Assembly: GCF_018860745.1 (NCBI RefSeq)
Contig: NZ_JAHKPY010000002.1
Location: forward strand, 781,659 to 845,658
DNA length: 64,000 bases
Origin: Zobellia uliginosa
GTDB lineage: Bacteria > Bacteroidota > Bacteroidia > Flavobacteriales > Flavobacteriaceae
Reading direction: 5' to 3'
In this document: in pieces, positions 15,386 to 25,075 of the stretch
Layout: every line of letters begins with the position of its first letter
Numbering within the stretch: position 1 is the first letter of the stretch
Notes under the pieces: model-generated
Told to the model about the DNA's origin: nothing
Seen by the model: the letters and a program-made list of their open reading frames with translations, nothing else
Databases searched by the model: none
Program-made: the position numbers and the translations under genes

Positions 15386-18300
15386 ATGACACGAAGATTA
15401 TATAAGATTTTTGCTTCACCGGTATTGGCGCTTCTTTTGTTGCTGACCTTTGGGGTAGCAATGGCCGTAGCTACCTTTGTAGAGAATGATTTTGGTACTG
15501 CTACGGCGTGGAAGGTAATTTATGATGCGTTATGGTTTGAACTTGTTATGGTGGGATTATGTATTAGTTTCATTCTTAACATTTTCAAATATAAATTACT
15601 CAGAAAGGAAAAATGGCCTATACTTCTTTTTCACATTTCATTCATCATCATCATTATTGGGGCAGGTATTACAAGATATACTTCTTACGGGGGCGTAATG
15701 CGCATAAGGGAAGGAGCTTCTTCCAACATCATCATATCGGATGCTAATTATGTAAAAGCAAAAATATCCGATGGAAATAGTACTAAAGTGGTACTTAAAA
15801 AATTGAGCTTTTCTCCATTAACAAATAATGATTTTAGTATAAAAACCGATTTTAATTCTACTCCCATTGAGATAAGGTATAATAAATTCGTTGCTGATGC
15901 CCTACCTAAAATAGAAGATGATGTAGAAGGAGGAAAGGCGCTTCTAGAATTGGTGGTAACAGCCGGAAACGGAAGGGAAACGGTATTCTTACAGAAGGGA
16001 GAAATAGAGCAAATAGGAGAACATAGGCATCTAGTTGGTTTTGAAGCAGAGGGGGAAGGTGTAATCAATATTATCGAGAAAGACGGCGATTTTCAAATGA
16101 ACACCCCTAGGGATCTGGACTTTTTTATTATGGCTTCTCAAACAGCTGGTAAAATAAAGAAAGACACTATCACCAACATGACCCTCAAGACATTGTATAG
16201 AGATGGGGATGCTTCTTTTGTTCCTACGGCATATCATCCAAATGCAAAAATAGATATTGTTAGTACGTCAGATAAGTTAAAGGATAACGACCCTAATAAA
16301 GATGATGCATTGCTAGTAGACGTCACAGTCAATAACGAAACCCAAACTACAAATTTACTATATAGACAAGGATTTTTACCAACCGAACATAAGGCGGAAT
16401 TTAAGGATTTATCTATTTTACTTTCTTATGGTGCTGAAGCAGAAGAAATACCATTTTCTATAGGATTGGAAGATTTTCAATTGGAAAGGTATCCAGGTTC
16501 AACAAGTCCATCTGCCTATGCCAGTGAGGTTACTATTATAGATAATGGGGTGAAAACCCCATATCGGATATTCATGAACAATGTCCTGGATTATAAAGGA
16601 TATCGCTTTTTCCAGGCCAGTTACGATACAGACGAAAAAGGTACGGTACTTTCGGTCAATCATGATGCTGTAGGTACGTGGGTTACCTATTTAGGCTATT
16701 TCCTAATGGGCCTAGGTATGTTTTTCACACTTTTTGGAAAAGGGTCTAGATTTGTGGAGGTAAATAAGAGGTTGAACAAACTAAAGAGGAAAAAGACAGC
16801 TCTTTTAATGCTCTTGTTTATAGGATATACTGCCGCTCTCCAAGCAAGACCTGAACAAGAAAAAGACCCAATACCAGAGCAGATTATAGACGCAGACCAT
16901 GCTGCATTGTTTGGACGGGTAATGGTGCAAGATTTAGATGGGAGAATTAAACCGATAAATACACTGGCATCTGAATTTTTAAGAAAGATTTCCGGCAGGC
17001 CGTATTTTAAGCTCTCTCAAAATGGAGCTACGGTAAAGTTAGATGCCAATCAGACCTTTTTGGCCATGCATGTTTCGGCTAAATATTGGGAGAAAGTCCC
17101 TATTATAAAAATTGACAAAAAGAAACTAGGAACTGAATATGAGTCACTTAAATTAGGCGAAAACGGTTTAATATCTTTTCAGAATTTATTGGATAAGGAT
17201 GGAAAATATGTTTTTGGGGAGCAAGTTGAAAAAGCAAATCAGAAAAAGCCGGCAGAACGCAATGAATTCGATAAAGAAGTTCTAAAAGTAGATGAGCGTT
17301 TTAATATACTTTATAATGTGTTTATCGGGAATTATCTAAAGGTTTTTCCCAATAGCCTGGATGAAAATAATACCTGGTTTACCTATACCCATGACTTTAA
17401 GGATTTTCCTGAAGAAGACGGGCGCTTTGCCAAAGCTATAATACCTACCTATTTTTCTGATGTAGCCAACCAGAATTGGGTAGATGCCACGGAAAAATTG
17501 GGATATATAAGTACCTATCAAAATGTACTTGGGGAAGACATCATACCCAGTAATCAAAGAATAGCTGCGGAACTGTGGTATAATGATTTAAACCTCAACT
17601 TCTATTTATTTCAAGTACTGTTCGTTTTGGGATTTATTTTATTGGTTTTGGCAATGGTAAAAGTATTTACACAAAAGAAAAGTGTGGAATACATCTGGAA
17701 CTTTTTTATTATTCTGGCCCTGCTTAGCTTTATAGTATTTGCAGGTAATATTATATTAAGATGGTACGTGGCGCAACATGCCCCTTGGAGTAATGGATAC
17801 GAAATGTTGATTTTTGTAGCTTGGGTACTTATGCTTTGTGGTTTTCTTGTTTATAGAAAATCAGATTTTGCATTGCCGCTTGCGACCTTGTTTTCTGGTG
17901 CTCTGTTGTTTGTGAGTTATTTGGATTGGATCAATCCGGAGATAACCAATTTAATGCCCGTCTTAAAATCGTATTGGTTAAAAGTACATGTGGCTACTAT
18001 TGTAAGCAGTTATGCTCCTTTGGCCTTATCCGCCGTACTCGGTTTAATGGCGCTTATTTTAATGATAATTAGAACCCCAAAAACAAAAGACAGAATAGAT
18101 TTAAAAATTAAAGAGTTGAGTTATATCAATGAAAGTTCAATGACCATAGGCTTGTTTGTTTTAGCCGTAGGCACCTTTTTGGGGGGTATTTGGGCCAACG
18201 AATCTTGGGGACGGTATTGGGCATGGGACCCAAAAGAAACTTGGGCATTGATAAGTATAATTGTTTACGCCATTGTTTTGCATCTTCGCTTTATTCCGGC

Positions 18301-18511
18301 CTTAAAAAACACTTATGTGCTTAACGTAGCTAGTATGTTTGCTTTTTGGTCTATAATCATGACCTCATTTGGCGTTAATTATTACTTATCCGGCTTACAT
18401 AGTTATGCTGCTGGAGATCCAGTACCCATTCCACAATTCGTTTACTTCTTAGCAGCTTTTATGGTTATTACTGCTGTTTGGGCCTATTTTAGGAATAAGA
18501 GAAAGCTATAA
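15386..18511 (+). CDS. ccsBA: Fused cytochrome c biogenesis protein CcsBA (ResB-CcsA)
   Basis: System II cytochrome c synthase: it exports haem and attaches it to CXXCH motifs. The protein is about 1,041 residues, as expected for the natural CcsB-CcsA fusion of Bacteroidetes. N-terminal membrane helices and a large periplasmic ResB-like part are followed, after about residue 740, by the CcsA multi-helix domain. This carries the WWD haem-handling motif (WGRYWAWDPKETW) and conserved histidines. I chose ATG 15386 because the upstream in-frame ATGs at 15356 and 15359 lie within the terminator stem of nrfA. Its position behind nrfHA suggests it serves the nine haems of that complex. Confidence 0.92.
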   Translation: MTRRLYKIFASPVLALLLLLTFGVAMAVATFVENDFGTATAWKVIYDALWFELVMVGLCISFILNIFKYKLLRKEKWPILLFHISFIIIIIGAGITRYTSYGGVMRIREGASSNIIISDANYVKAKISDGNSTKVVLKKLSFSPLTNNDFSIKTDFNSTPIEIRYNKFVADALPKIEDDVEGGKALLELVVTAGNGRETVFLQKGEIEQIGEHRHLVGFEAEGEGVINIIEKDGDFQMNTPRDLDFFIMASQTAGKIKKDTITNMTLKTLYRDGDASFVPTAYHPNAKIDIVSTSDKLKDNDPNKDDALLVDVTVNNETQTTNLLYRQGFLPTEHKAEFKDLSILLSYGAEAEEIPFSIGLEDFQLERYPGSTSPSAYASEVTIIDNGVKTPYRIFMNNVLDYKGYRFFQASYDTDEKGTVLSVNHDAVGTWVTYLGYFLMGLGMFFTLFGKGSRFVEVNKRLNKLKRKKTALLMLLFIGYTAALQARPEQEKDPIPEQIIDADHAALFGRVMVQDLDGRIKPINTLASEFLRKISGRPYFKLSQNGATVKLDANQTFLAMHVSAKYWEKVPIIKIDKKKLGTEYESLKLGENGLISFQNLLDKDGKYVFGEQVEKANQKKPAERNEFDKEVLKVDERFNILYNVFIGNYLKVFPNSLDENNTWFTYTHDFKDFPEEDGRFAKAIIPTYFSDVANQNWVDATEKLGYISTYQNVLGEDIIPSNQRIAAELWYNDLNLNFYLFQVLFVLGFILLVLAMVKVFTQKKSVEYIWNFFIILALLSFIVFAGNIILRWYVAQHAPWSNGYEMLIFVAWVLMLCGFLVYRKSDFALPLATLFSGALLFVSYLDWINPEITNLMPVLKSYWLKVHVATIVSSYAPLALSAVLGLMALILMIIRTPKTKDRIDLKIKELSYINESSMTIGLFVLAVGTFLGGIWANESWGRYWAWDPKETWALISIIVYAIVLHLRFIPALKNTYVLNVASMFAFWSIIMTSFGVNYYLSGLHSYAAGDPVPIPQFVYFLAAFMVITAVWAYFRNKRKL

Positions 18512-18541
18512 CCGTTTCAGGACTAAAGTTTTTGGTAAACG

Positions 18542-18751
18542 TTGCAAGACCTTAGTTTGTATATTGGATTTATCAACTTGATAATCAATTTGTACTGTTT
18601 TGTGGCCAATTTGGCATTTACAGATAATTCAGTAATCGTAGATTCCTCTAAAGTGGGAATATTAGTAGGGTCAGTAGTTTCTGGAATTATTGGATATATG
18701 ATTGTAAAATGGAGGGGAAATCCAAAGAAGGGCCCTATTCTAAGAATTTAG
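18542..18751 (+). pseudogene. C-terminal remnant of an NhaA-type Na+/H+ antiporter
   Basis: About 69 residues, including FVANLAFTDNSVI and SSKVGILVGSVVSGIIGYMI. These match the last two transmembrane helices of NhaA (F-x-x-x-L-A-F ... K-x-G-I-L-x-G-S-x-x-S-G). The sequence before FVANLAF has lost the usual GIGFTMS segment, no membrane domain precedes it and the first codon is TTG. It is a leftover of a deleted antiporter gene. Confidence 0.65.
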
Positions 18752-18955
18752 TATTCCAATCTAAAATATAGTCCAGCTTATCTCGACTCCTAGCAATAAA
18801 TAACGCTGACAATTAAGTGGTGAAGTGCCTATTCCTGCTTAATGCCAAATTAAACGGGTCTCTTTGGGGTATTTAAAATAGCTATTGAGTTAAACCAATG
18901 CCCGTAACGCTTTTATCTTTATACTATTATAAATTCTATACTAAAAGCACGATAT

Positions 18956-19321
18956 ATGATTACGGAAAATATGCATAGAGATAACAAAAGAGATCATGGA
19001 GGATTGCAAAACGATGTGCAACAAAACCGGGGTTTAGATTTGGATTACAATGATAATAACTCTGAGCAAGAACCTAATAATTTAGGGAAACCTGTAGATA
19101 ATGGGGGAGTACAGTCTACCGAGTTAGAACCTAGGTTGGAAGAACAATGGCATGCGGTGCGCGATGAGTACCTTTCTCATTATTCAGGTTTGGAAAATGT
19201 CAATACCAATTATGAAGAAGGTAGTTTTAATACGCTAATTGATCGCTTGGCAGAGAAACACCAACGATCAACTAAAGAAATCCGGCACGAAATCCTTAAT
19301 TGGACTTCAAAAAAGGGCTAA
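18956..19321 (+). CDS. CsbD-like small acidic protein
   Basis: A 121-residue hydrophilic protein. The first 65 residues are low-complexity and rich in N, D, Q and E. The carboxy part reads EEQWHAVRDEYLSHYSGLEN, then EEGSFNTLIDRLAEKHQRS and EIRHEILNW. This pattern (W...I/V...-Y-x-x-L...Y-x-x-G-x-F-x-x-L...L-A-x-K...S-x-x-E-I) resembles the CsbD/YjbJ stress-protein fold and related flavobacterial proteins. It starts with ATG 18956 and is followed by a 13-bp-stem hairpin. A general-stress function is likely by family only. Confidence 0.55.
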   Translation: MITENMHRDNKRDHGGLQNDVQQNRGLDLDYNDNNSEQEPNNLGKPVDNGGVQSTELEPRLEEQWHAVRDEYLSHYSGLENVNTNYEEGSFNTLIDRLAEKHQRSTKEIRHEILNWTSKKG

Positions 19322-19348
19322 TTTTAAAAATTTAAGAAGGTGTTGCAT

Positions 19349-19382
19349 CCAAAATCCGAATTACTCATGATTCGGATTTTGG
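19349..19382 (+). terminator. Hairpin after the CsbD-like gene
   Basis: CCAAAATCCGAAT (19349-19361) pairs perfectly with ATTCGGATTTTGG (19370-19382), a 13-bp stem with an eight-base loop. There is no long T tail after it, but the position fits a terminator. Confidence 0.6.
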
Positions 19383-19459
19383 TGTGATTAAAAGATAATT
19401 TTTATTTCTTGGGTTATTCTAATTTGGCAGGCTATGCCAAAACATACAAAAACAAATAC

Positions 19460-22400
19460 ATGCGTTCACTAATTTTTATTTATTCTTTTTTCATTTGTTG
19501 CTCCAATGTATTTTCACAAGAATCAGAGGTGTTAGACTCAAATGTCAATAAGGAGGTTTCACATATTTTTTATATCACTTCTAATATTGGAAATGTCTCA
19601 TATGAAGAAGCGAAAAAAATGCTGGGTGAAATCAATTCAGCTTCTAAAAACGAGACGGATGCCACCTTATTATTATTGGGTAATATTATAAATAAGGAAG
19701 GGTTTCCATCAAAAGAAGTGAAACAAGAGAAGGCAAAGGCCTATTTGAAGCCTTTAATGAAGGTATGGGATGAATTTAATGGCAATGTAGTTTTAACACC
19801 AGGCAAGAATGAATGGTTAACAGGAGCGCCTCAAAGTATAGACGATCTAGAATCATTTTTACAGGATAATAGTAAAGCTAAATTTTGGCCTAATGATGGT
19901 TGCCCCCTTGAAAAAGAAACCATAAATGACGAGGTGGTACTAGAAATGGTTGACTCCCAATGGTTTTTAGAAGATTGGGACAATCACCCTTACATCAACG
20001 AGAAATGCGAGCATAAGACTAGGGACCAATTTTTGGCAGAGTTTAAAGATGACCTAAAGGATAGTCAAGGCAAAACGGTAATCGTTGCAGTCTACCAACC
20101 GGTAATGAGTAATTCTAAAATTTCCATGATCGATAAAATGGGAGGTTTTACACCTCAGTCGTACCAAAATAAGGAAAATAGACTTTTACGGGGAAGGATG
20201 GAGACCATAGCCAGTCAGTTTGAGGATGTCATATTCGTATCTGGAAAAGACCGTAACCTACAATATTTAGAAGATGATGGAATTCCACAAATCATTAGTG
20301 GGGCAATAGGGAAAACAGAAAAAGCAAGAGCACCTAAAGAAGAACATTTTGAATCTGAAAATAAGGGCTATGCCAAGTTGACGGTTTTTAAAAACGGTAG
20401 TTCGGAAGTAGACTTTATAGAAATAGGAAGAGGCGCTTCCAAAATTGCCTATACTCAAATAATTAAAAGAGACCGTATTTCAATAGATTCTATTTCCTAT
20501 CCTAAAAAAGCATACGGACCAACAGAAAAAGCATCAATATACACCAAAGAGGAAACGGATAAAAGCGGATTTTACAAATGGGTCTGGGGAGATCATTTCA
20601 GAAATCTCTATAGTAAAGAAATAGAAGCTCCGGTACTTCAAATAGATAAGTTACCTAATAATGTGCGTCCTATTTCCGAGGGTGGGGGAACACAGTCCAG
20701 ATCACTTAGGTTAATAGATGATAATGAACATGAATATACATTAAGAGCGTTGCGAAAAAGTGCCTTGCGCTTTCTGCAGACCAATGCTATAGATAACCAT
20801 TATGTAGAGGATTATCTCAGAAACACCGTGGCCGAGCGTTATATGATGGATTTTTATACCACGGCACACCCTTACGCGCAGTTCGCTATGAACGAACTTT
20901 CCGAAACGCTAGAGGTGCTTCACGCCAATCCAAATATTTATTATGTACCCAAGCAAAAAGGTTTGGGCATTTATAATGAAGATTATGGTAATGCCCTTTT
21001 TATGTTGGAAGAACATGTGGGGGATGAAAACAAAAGCTTTGAGACATTTGGACGACCAGATGATATTTTAAGTACTACGGATTTACGTTTAGAGTTAATG
21101 GAATCTAAGGATTCGTATGTTGATGAACCGAGTTTTATACGCGCCCGATTGTTTGATATGCTCGTTGGCAACTGGGACCGTCATCAAGACCAATGGCGCT
21201 GGGCGCAGTTTAAAACCGAAGACGGTAAAAAAAGGTATGAAGCCATACCAAGGGATTGGGACCAGGCTTTTCCCAAATATGACGGGCCTATTATTGGTCT
21301 TTTAAAATATTCTTTTCCATTGCTGCGAAAAATGGAAAGTTATGAAGCGGATATCAAGAATGTAAAGTGGTTCAACCTATCCGGGTATCCTTTGGATAAA
21401 GCTTTTATAAAAACTGCGAAATGGGAGGACTGGAAAACACAAGTAGATTTTATTCAAGAGAACTTATCGAACGAAGAAATTAACGCGGCTTTTAATTCTC
21501 TGCCAGAGGCTGCCCAAGATCATAGTATTGATGAAATTAAAAAGAAACTGCAATCCCGTCGTGATGGTTTGCAAGAAATAGCACGATCCTATTATGACTA
21601 CTTAAATAATTTTGAAGTAGTTCTTGGGACAGAAAAGGATGATGAATTTTTAATTACTAGAGAACCAAATGGCGAAACCAATATTTCCATTTCAAAAGAC
21701 AGTATTGTTTTCAATAACACCTACAATTCAAAACAGACCAAGGAGATTTGGGTTTATGGGCTTGATGGAAATGATACGTTTACCGTTACAGGAGAAGGTA
21801 AAAAACCTATGAACATTAAAATTATAGGAGGTAAGAAAAACGATACCTATGATTTTAAATCTACCAAAAAGGTAAAGCTTTATGATTATAAGAGCAAGAA
21901 AAATACCATTGTAAATCCAAAATCAAAAAAATGGCTTACAGACTCCTATGATGTGAATACCTATGACTATGAGAAAAGGAAATATCATGAGAACATTATA
22001 TTCCCAAGTTTGGGATATGATGGCGATACAGGTTTTAGAGTGGGCTTAAAAGACCGTTTTACTACCTACGGCTTGGCTAACAACCCGTTTAAATCACAGC
22101 ATACCATAGGAGCGGAGTACTTTTTTGCAACAAATGGTTTTGCAATAGATTATAATGCGGAATTTGGACATGTTTTCAACAATTGGAACTTAGGTTTTGA
22201 CGTGAGGCACACTAGTCCTAATTTTACTATGAACTATTTTGGAGAAGGAAATGATTCTCAAAATGATGACGATCTGGATTTTGATTACAACCGGGTACGT
22301 ATAAGACAATTTAAATTTTCTCCATATTTAGTGCATGAAAAGGCAGGAAGTAGATACTACCTAAGAACCGCATTGCAATCGTTAGAGGTTTCCAATGATA

Positions 22401-23023
22401 GCGAACGTTTTGTAGGACAATCGTTTACAGCGGATAATGATGTTTATGAGCAACAGGTATACGCTATGGCGGAAGTGGGTTATAATTACCACAATCAAAA
22501 TGACCCGGCATTTCCGAATCGCGCCATGAATGCGGATTTAGTAGCAGGTTACAAATCGAATTTAAACGGATATGATAACCAGTTTGGTTATGTAAAACCT
22601 TCATTGTCATTAACCTACCCTTTACATCCAAGCGGTATTGCCGTAATTGCAACCAAAATAGCAGGTGAGGCTGTAATTGGAGATAACTACGAGTTTTATC
22701 ACGGTGCGGTTTTAGGTGGAAATCAAAGTTTACGGGCTTACAGAAATGAAAGGTTTAACGGGCAATCCGCCTTTTACCATAGTACGGATCTTAGAGTTGG
22801 TATTACCAGATTTAGAACCAATTTCATACCTATTCAAATGGGCGTAAGTGCGGGATTTGATTATGGTCGTGTGTGGTCGGATAATGATAATTCCACCCAA
22901 TGGCATAATGACTATGGTGGTTCTCTATGGATATCCGGTTTTAGTGCATTGACGGGAAATCTAGGTTTCTATCACGGAGGAGATGGAAATCGCTTCATAT
23001 TTAGTGTTGGCTTTAATTTCTAG
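19460..23023 (+). CDS. Degenerate metallophosphoesterase / kinase-like / outer-membrane barrel fusion
   Basis: From ATG 19460 the protein (1,187 residues) starts with a signal peptide ending NVFSQ; the upstream TTG at 19409 would bury that signal. The first 330 residues align by eye with the calcineurin-like phosphoesterase of a common Bacteroidetes surface protein, but every metal-ligand motif is changed. G-D-x-G is ITSNIGN, G-D-N is LLGNIIN, G-N-H-E/D is PGKNEW, the H-H-P loop is VYQPVM, and G-H-x-H is SGKDRN. The middle (about 400-760) has a kinase-like VGNWDRHQDQWRW and PRDWDQAFPKYDG. The end (about 860-1187) is a beta-barrel of the surface-antigen type, ending FSVGFNF. It is likely outer-membrane, with the phosphoesterase fold kept only as a scaffold. 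Confidence 0.75.
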   Translation: MRSLIFIYSFFICCSNVFSQESEVLDSNVNKEVSHIFYITSNIGNVSYEEAKKMLGEINSASKNETDATLLLLGNIINKEGFPSKEVKQEKAKAYLKPLMKVWDEFNGNVVLTPGKNEWLTGAPQSIDDLESFLQDNSKAKFWPNDGCPLEKETINDEVVLEMVDSQWFLEDWDNHPYINEKCEHKTRDQFLAEFKDDLKDSQGKTVIVAVYQPVMSNSKISMIDKMGGFTPQSYQNKENRLLRGRMETIASQFEDVIFVSGKDRNLQYLEDDGIPQIISGAIGKTEKARAPKEEHFESENKGYAKLTVFKNGSSEVDFIEIGRGASKIAYTQIIKRDRISIDSISYPKKAYGPTEKASIYTKEETDKSGFYKWVWGDHFRNLYSKEIEAPVLQIDKLPNNVRPISEGGGTQSRSLRLIDDNEHEYTLRALRKSALRFLQTNAIDNHYVEDYLRNTVAERYMMDFYTTAHPYAQFAMNELSETLEVLHANPNIYYVPKQKGLGIYNEDYGNALFMLEEHVGDENKSFETFGRPDDILSTTDLRLELMESKDSYVDEPSFIRARLFDMLVGNWDRHQDQWRWAQFKTEDGKKRYEAIPRDWDQAFPKYDGPIIGLLKYSFPLLRKMESYEADIKNVKWFNLSGYPLDKAFIKTAKWEDWKTQVDFIQENLSNEEINAAFNSLPEAAQDHSIDEIKKKLQSRRDGLQEIARSYYDYLNNFEVVLGTEKDDEFLITREPNGETNISISKDSIVFNNTYNSKQTKEIWVYGLDGNDTFTVTGEGKKPMNIKIIGGKKNDTYDFKSTKKVKLYDYKSKKNTIVNPKSKKWLTDSYDVNTYDYEKRKYHENIIFPSLGYDGDTGFRVGLKDRFTTYGLANNPFKSQHTIGAEYFFATNGFAIDYNAEFGHVFNNWNLGFDVRHTSPNFTMNYFGEGNDSQNDDDLDFDYNRVRIRQFKFSPYLVHEKAGSRYYLRTALQSLEVSNDSERFVGQSFTADNDVYEQQVYAMAEVGYNYHNQNDPAFPNRAMNADLVAGYKSNLNGYDNQFGYVKPSLSLTYPLHPSGIAVIATKIAGEAVIGDNYEFYHGAVLGGNQSLRAYRNERFNGQSAFYHSTDLRVGITRFRTNFIPIQMGVSAGFDYGRVWSDNDNSTQWHNDYGGSLWISGFSALTGNLGFYHGGDGNRFIFSVGFNF

Positions 23024-23044
23024 AAAAGAGTTCGTTTATTCATT

Positions 23045-23641
23045 TTAGCTCGCAGCGAAGTTTTTCTTTCCAATCCCAAATATTACTATGAGGATAGTCT
23101 CGTATTTTGCTCCTAATTTCTTTTTTAAAATACGAAAAGCTTTGGTAATCTGAGCTTCCACAGTTTTAATAGAAATATCAAGATAGTCCGCAATCTCATT
23201 ATTTGTTAATCCTTCCCTTTTACTTAGAACAAAAACCTTTTGACATTTAGGAGGTAGTTTCTGTACCTCTTTATTTACGATTTCTATCATTCTAGTTAGA
23301 GCGTTATTGTCCGTTTCTTCAACCACTTCATGGGCGTATTCAATATATTTTGCTTGTAATAGAACTACAGCTTTATTTTTTTGATAGTGATTCAGGAATT
23401 CATTATAAACACATTTGTATAAGAAACTACGTATGGATAATTCAGGATTTAGTTTTTTCCTTGACTTCCAAGTTTTAAGAAATACATTTTGAACAATATC
23501 CTGTGCTGTTGATTGATTATGGGTTAGAGTTATTGCATAGGCATTGAGTTGTCTATGGTAGGTTTCTAATAAGAACATGTAGGCCTTCTCTTCCCCTCGA
23601 ATAAGGTTTTTGATTAAAGCTGAGTTATCTTCCAATTTCAT
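23045..23641 (-). CDS. FecI-type ECF sigma factor (locus 1)
   Basis: About 198 residues from ATG 23641 (an upstream TTG at 23662 is rejected because MKLEDNSALIKNLIRGEE is the natural start). Region 2 contains YAITLTHNQSTAQDIVQNVF then LKTWKSRKKL, and region 4 LPPKCQKVFVLSKREGLT with the helix-turn-helix IADYLDISIKTVEAQI. This is the Bacteroidetes FecI-like (ECF21-like) group that drives TonB-receptor operons. It is divergent from fecR, with 117 bases between them, and ends convergent with the barrel-protein gene. It should recognise the promoter of locus 1 when released by FecR. Confidence 0.9.
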   Translation of the reverse strand: MKLEDNSALIKNLIRGEEKAYMFLLETYHRQLNAYAITLTHNQSTAQDIVQNVFLKTWKSRKKLNPELSIRSFLYKCVYNEFLNHYQKNKAVVLLQAKYIEYAHEVVEETDNNALTRMIEIVNKEVQKLPPKCQKVFVLSKREGLTNNEIADYLDISIKTVEAQITKAFRILKKKLGAKYETILIVIFGIGKKNFAAS

Positions 23642-23707
23642 GAGAAAATGTTTATATCGCAAGTAAAGGATAAAAATAATACGATTATTAAAAAAATATT
23701 AAAAAAA

Positions 23708-23740
23708 AGTTAGGGTATTGAAAATATCACTTGTAGTATA
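23708..23740 (+). promoter_or_regulatory. Possible FecI-type promoter before fecR1
   Basis: AGTTAGGG (23708-23715) is followed 15-16 bases later by TTGTAGTA (23731-23738). The second FecI/FecR locus has AGTAGGGG (44107-44114) and CGTGTTAG (44131-44138) at the same spacing and place. The shared AGT(T)AGGG box directly before each fecR suggests the recognition site of the neighbouring sigma factors. Confidence 0.35.
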
Positions 23741-23758
23741 TGTAAAGAGAAAGGGTAA

Positions 23759-24922
23759 ATGACTCCAAAAGAAGTTGAGAGATATATAATTAAGTATTTT
23801 ACACAAACTGCAGATACAGCAGAGTTGGATCTACTTGATAAATGGTTGCAGAATAAAGAGAATCAAAGGATTTATAAAACTTACGTGAAAACAAATTTTG
23901 CGATAAACTTGGCTATGAACGACCCAAATTTGGATAAAGTAAAAAAAGAGCTCTTAAAAGAGATTCGTAACGAGAACGTTTCACAGGGTAAAGTTAGATT
24001 ATTGTCCGTATTAAAGTATGCTGCCATAGCTCTTGTTTTCTTAGGCTTAGGAGTATTACTGAAAAATAATTTATCTATAGATGGCCTGGATGAGATTGTT
24101 ATACCAAGAGAAGACTTGATCACATTGGAATTGGGTAACGGCGAAGTACAGATAATTTCAGAGGATGGAAGTTCTAAAATAGTTGATGAAGCTGGTAATA
24201 TTGTAAGCAATAAAAAAGGCAGTCAATTAATTTATGAGGATGAAGACCAAAATTCCAATCTTCAATTTAATACACTCACTATTCCAAATGGTAAACGATT
24301 TGGTCTAGTATTATCTGACGGTACAAAGGTGCACTTAAATGCGGGAAGCTCCATTACGTATCCCACTAATTTCACTAAGGATGCGGAAAGAAAAGTGACC
24401 TTATTGGGTGAAGCCTATTTTGAAGTAAGTCCGGATAAAACTAGGCGGTTTATAGTGAGTAGTCAAGAATTGGATATTAAAGTGTACGGCACCAAATTCA
24501 ATGTTGAAAACTATTCTGAAGATGAAGAGGCCCAAGTAGTCTTAGTAGAGGGTTCTGTAAGCTTGTTCAACCAAGAACAGAAAGAAAAGAAAGATGCAGA
24601 AGTCTTTTTAAAGCCTGGATTTAAAGGCATATTTAGTAAAAAAGAGAAAAATATTGTAAATCAAAAAGTGAATACTGCGCTCTATACCTCTTGGACAAAT
24701 GGTAACCTGGTTTTTCGTAATGAGAGGTTCGATAATATTATTCAAAAATTGGAACGCCATTATAATGTGGTAATTATAAACAATAACGATCTATTGGCCA
24801 ATGAAACTTTCAATGCTACGGTAGAGACCAATCACGAAACTATTGAGCAGGTCTTTGAATATTTCAACAAGGTTTATCAAATTGAATATCAAATAGTAGA
24901 GAATAAAATAATAATAAAATAA
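23759..24922 (+). CDS. FecR-family anti-sigma factor (locus 1)
   Basis: A 387-residue inner-membrane protein. The first 80 residues form a cytosolic anti-sigma helical part, followed by one transmembrane helix (about 84-101). The periplasmic FecR domain (about 175-270) includes TIPNGKRFGLVLSDGTKVHL, LGEAYFEV and DIKVYGTKFNVENY. The C-terminal DUF4974/STN-like segment is FDNIIQKLERHYNVVI. It senses the STN domain of the neighbouring SusC and releases or activates the sigma factor encoded divergently. It is the first gene of fecR-susC-susD-sulfatase. The same layout recurs at 44.2 kb. Confidence 0.92.
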   Translation: MTPKEVERYIIKYFTQTADTAELDLLDKWLQNKENQRIYKTYVKTNFAINLAMNDPNLDKVKKELLKEIRNENVSQGKVRLLSVLKYAAIALVFLGLGVLLKNNLSIDGLDEIVIPREDLITLELGNGEVQIISEDGSSKIVDEAGNIVSNKKGSQLIYEDEDQNSNLQFNTLTIPNGKRFGLVLSDGTKVHLNAGSSITYPTNFTKDAERKVTLLGEAYFEVSPDKTRRFIVSSQELDIKVYGTKFNVENYSEDEEAQVVLVEGSVSLFNQEQKEKKDAEVFLKPGFKGIFSKKEKNIVNQKVNTALYTSWTNGNLVFRNERFDNIIQKLERHYNVVIINNNDLLANETFNATVETNHETIEQVFEYFNKVYQIEYQIVENKIIIK

Positions 24923-24967
24923 AAATAGGATGAAACGAAATAACTAGAACCCATCAAACTTGATCAT

Positions 24968-25024
24968 TTTTTTATTCGAACTTATTTGAATAAAAAATCG
25001 GAAAATGCTCTAACATTTCCCGAT
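24968..25024. promoter_or_regulatory. Double hairpin in the fecR1-susC1 leader
   Basis: The first hairpin is TTTTTTATTC (24968-24977) with GAATAAAAAA (24988-24997). The second is ATCGGAAAATG (24997-25007) with ATTTCCCGAT (25015-25024). The second hairpin has a nearly identical counterpart before susC2 (45410-45437) with the same stem and a different loop. It may partly terminate or set the ratio of fecR to susC. On the minus strand it also has a T tail. Confidence 0.5.
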
Positions 25025-25075
25025 TCAAAAAAATGATTATTCGTAACGCGTAATCACAAATAAACACTCAAAATT

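Noticed and set aside
19409..19459. TTG start for the phosphoesterase/barrel protein
   Set aside because: It adds 17 residues before a clear signal peptide that starts at ATG 19460.
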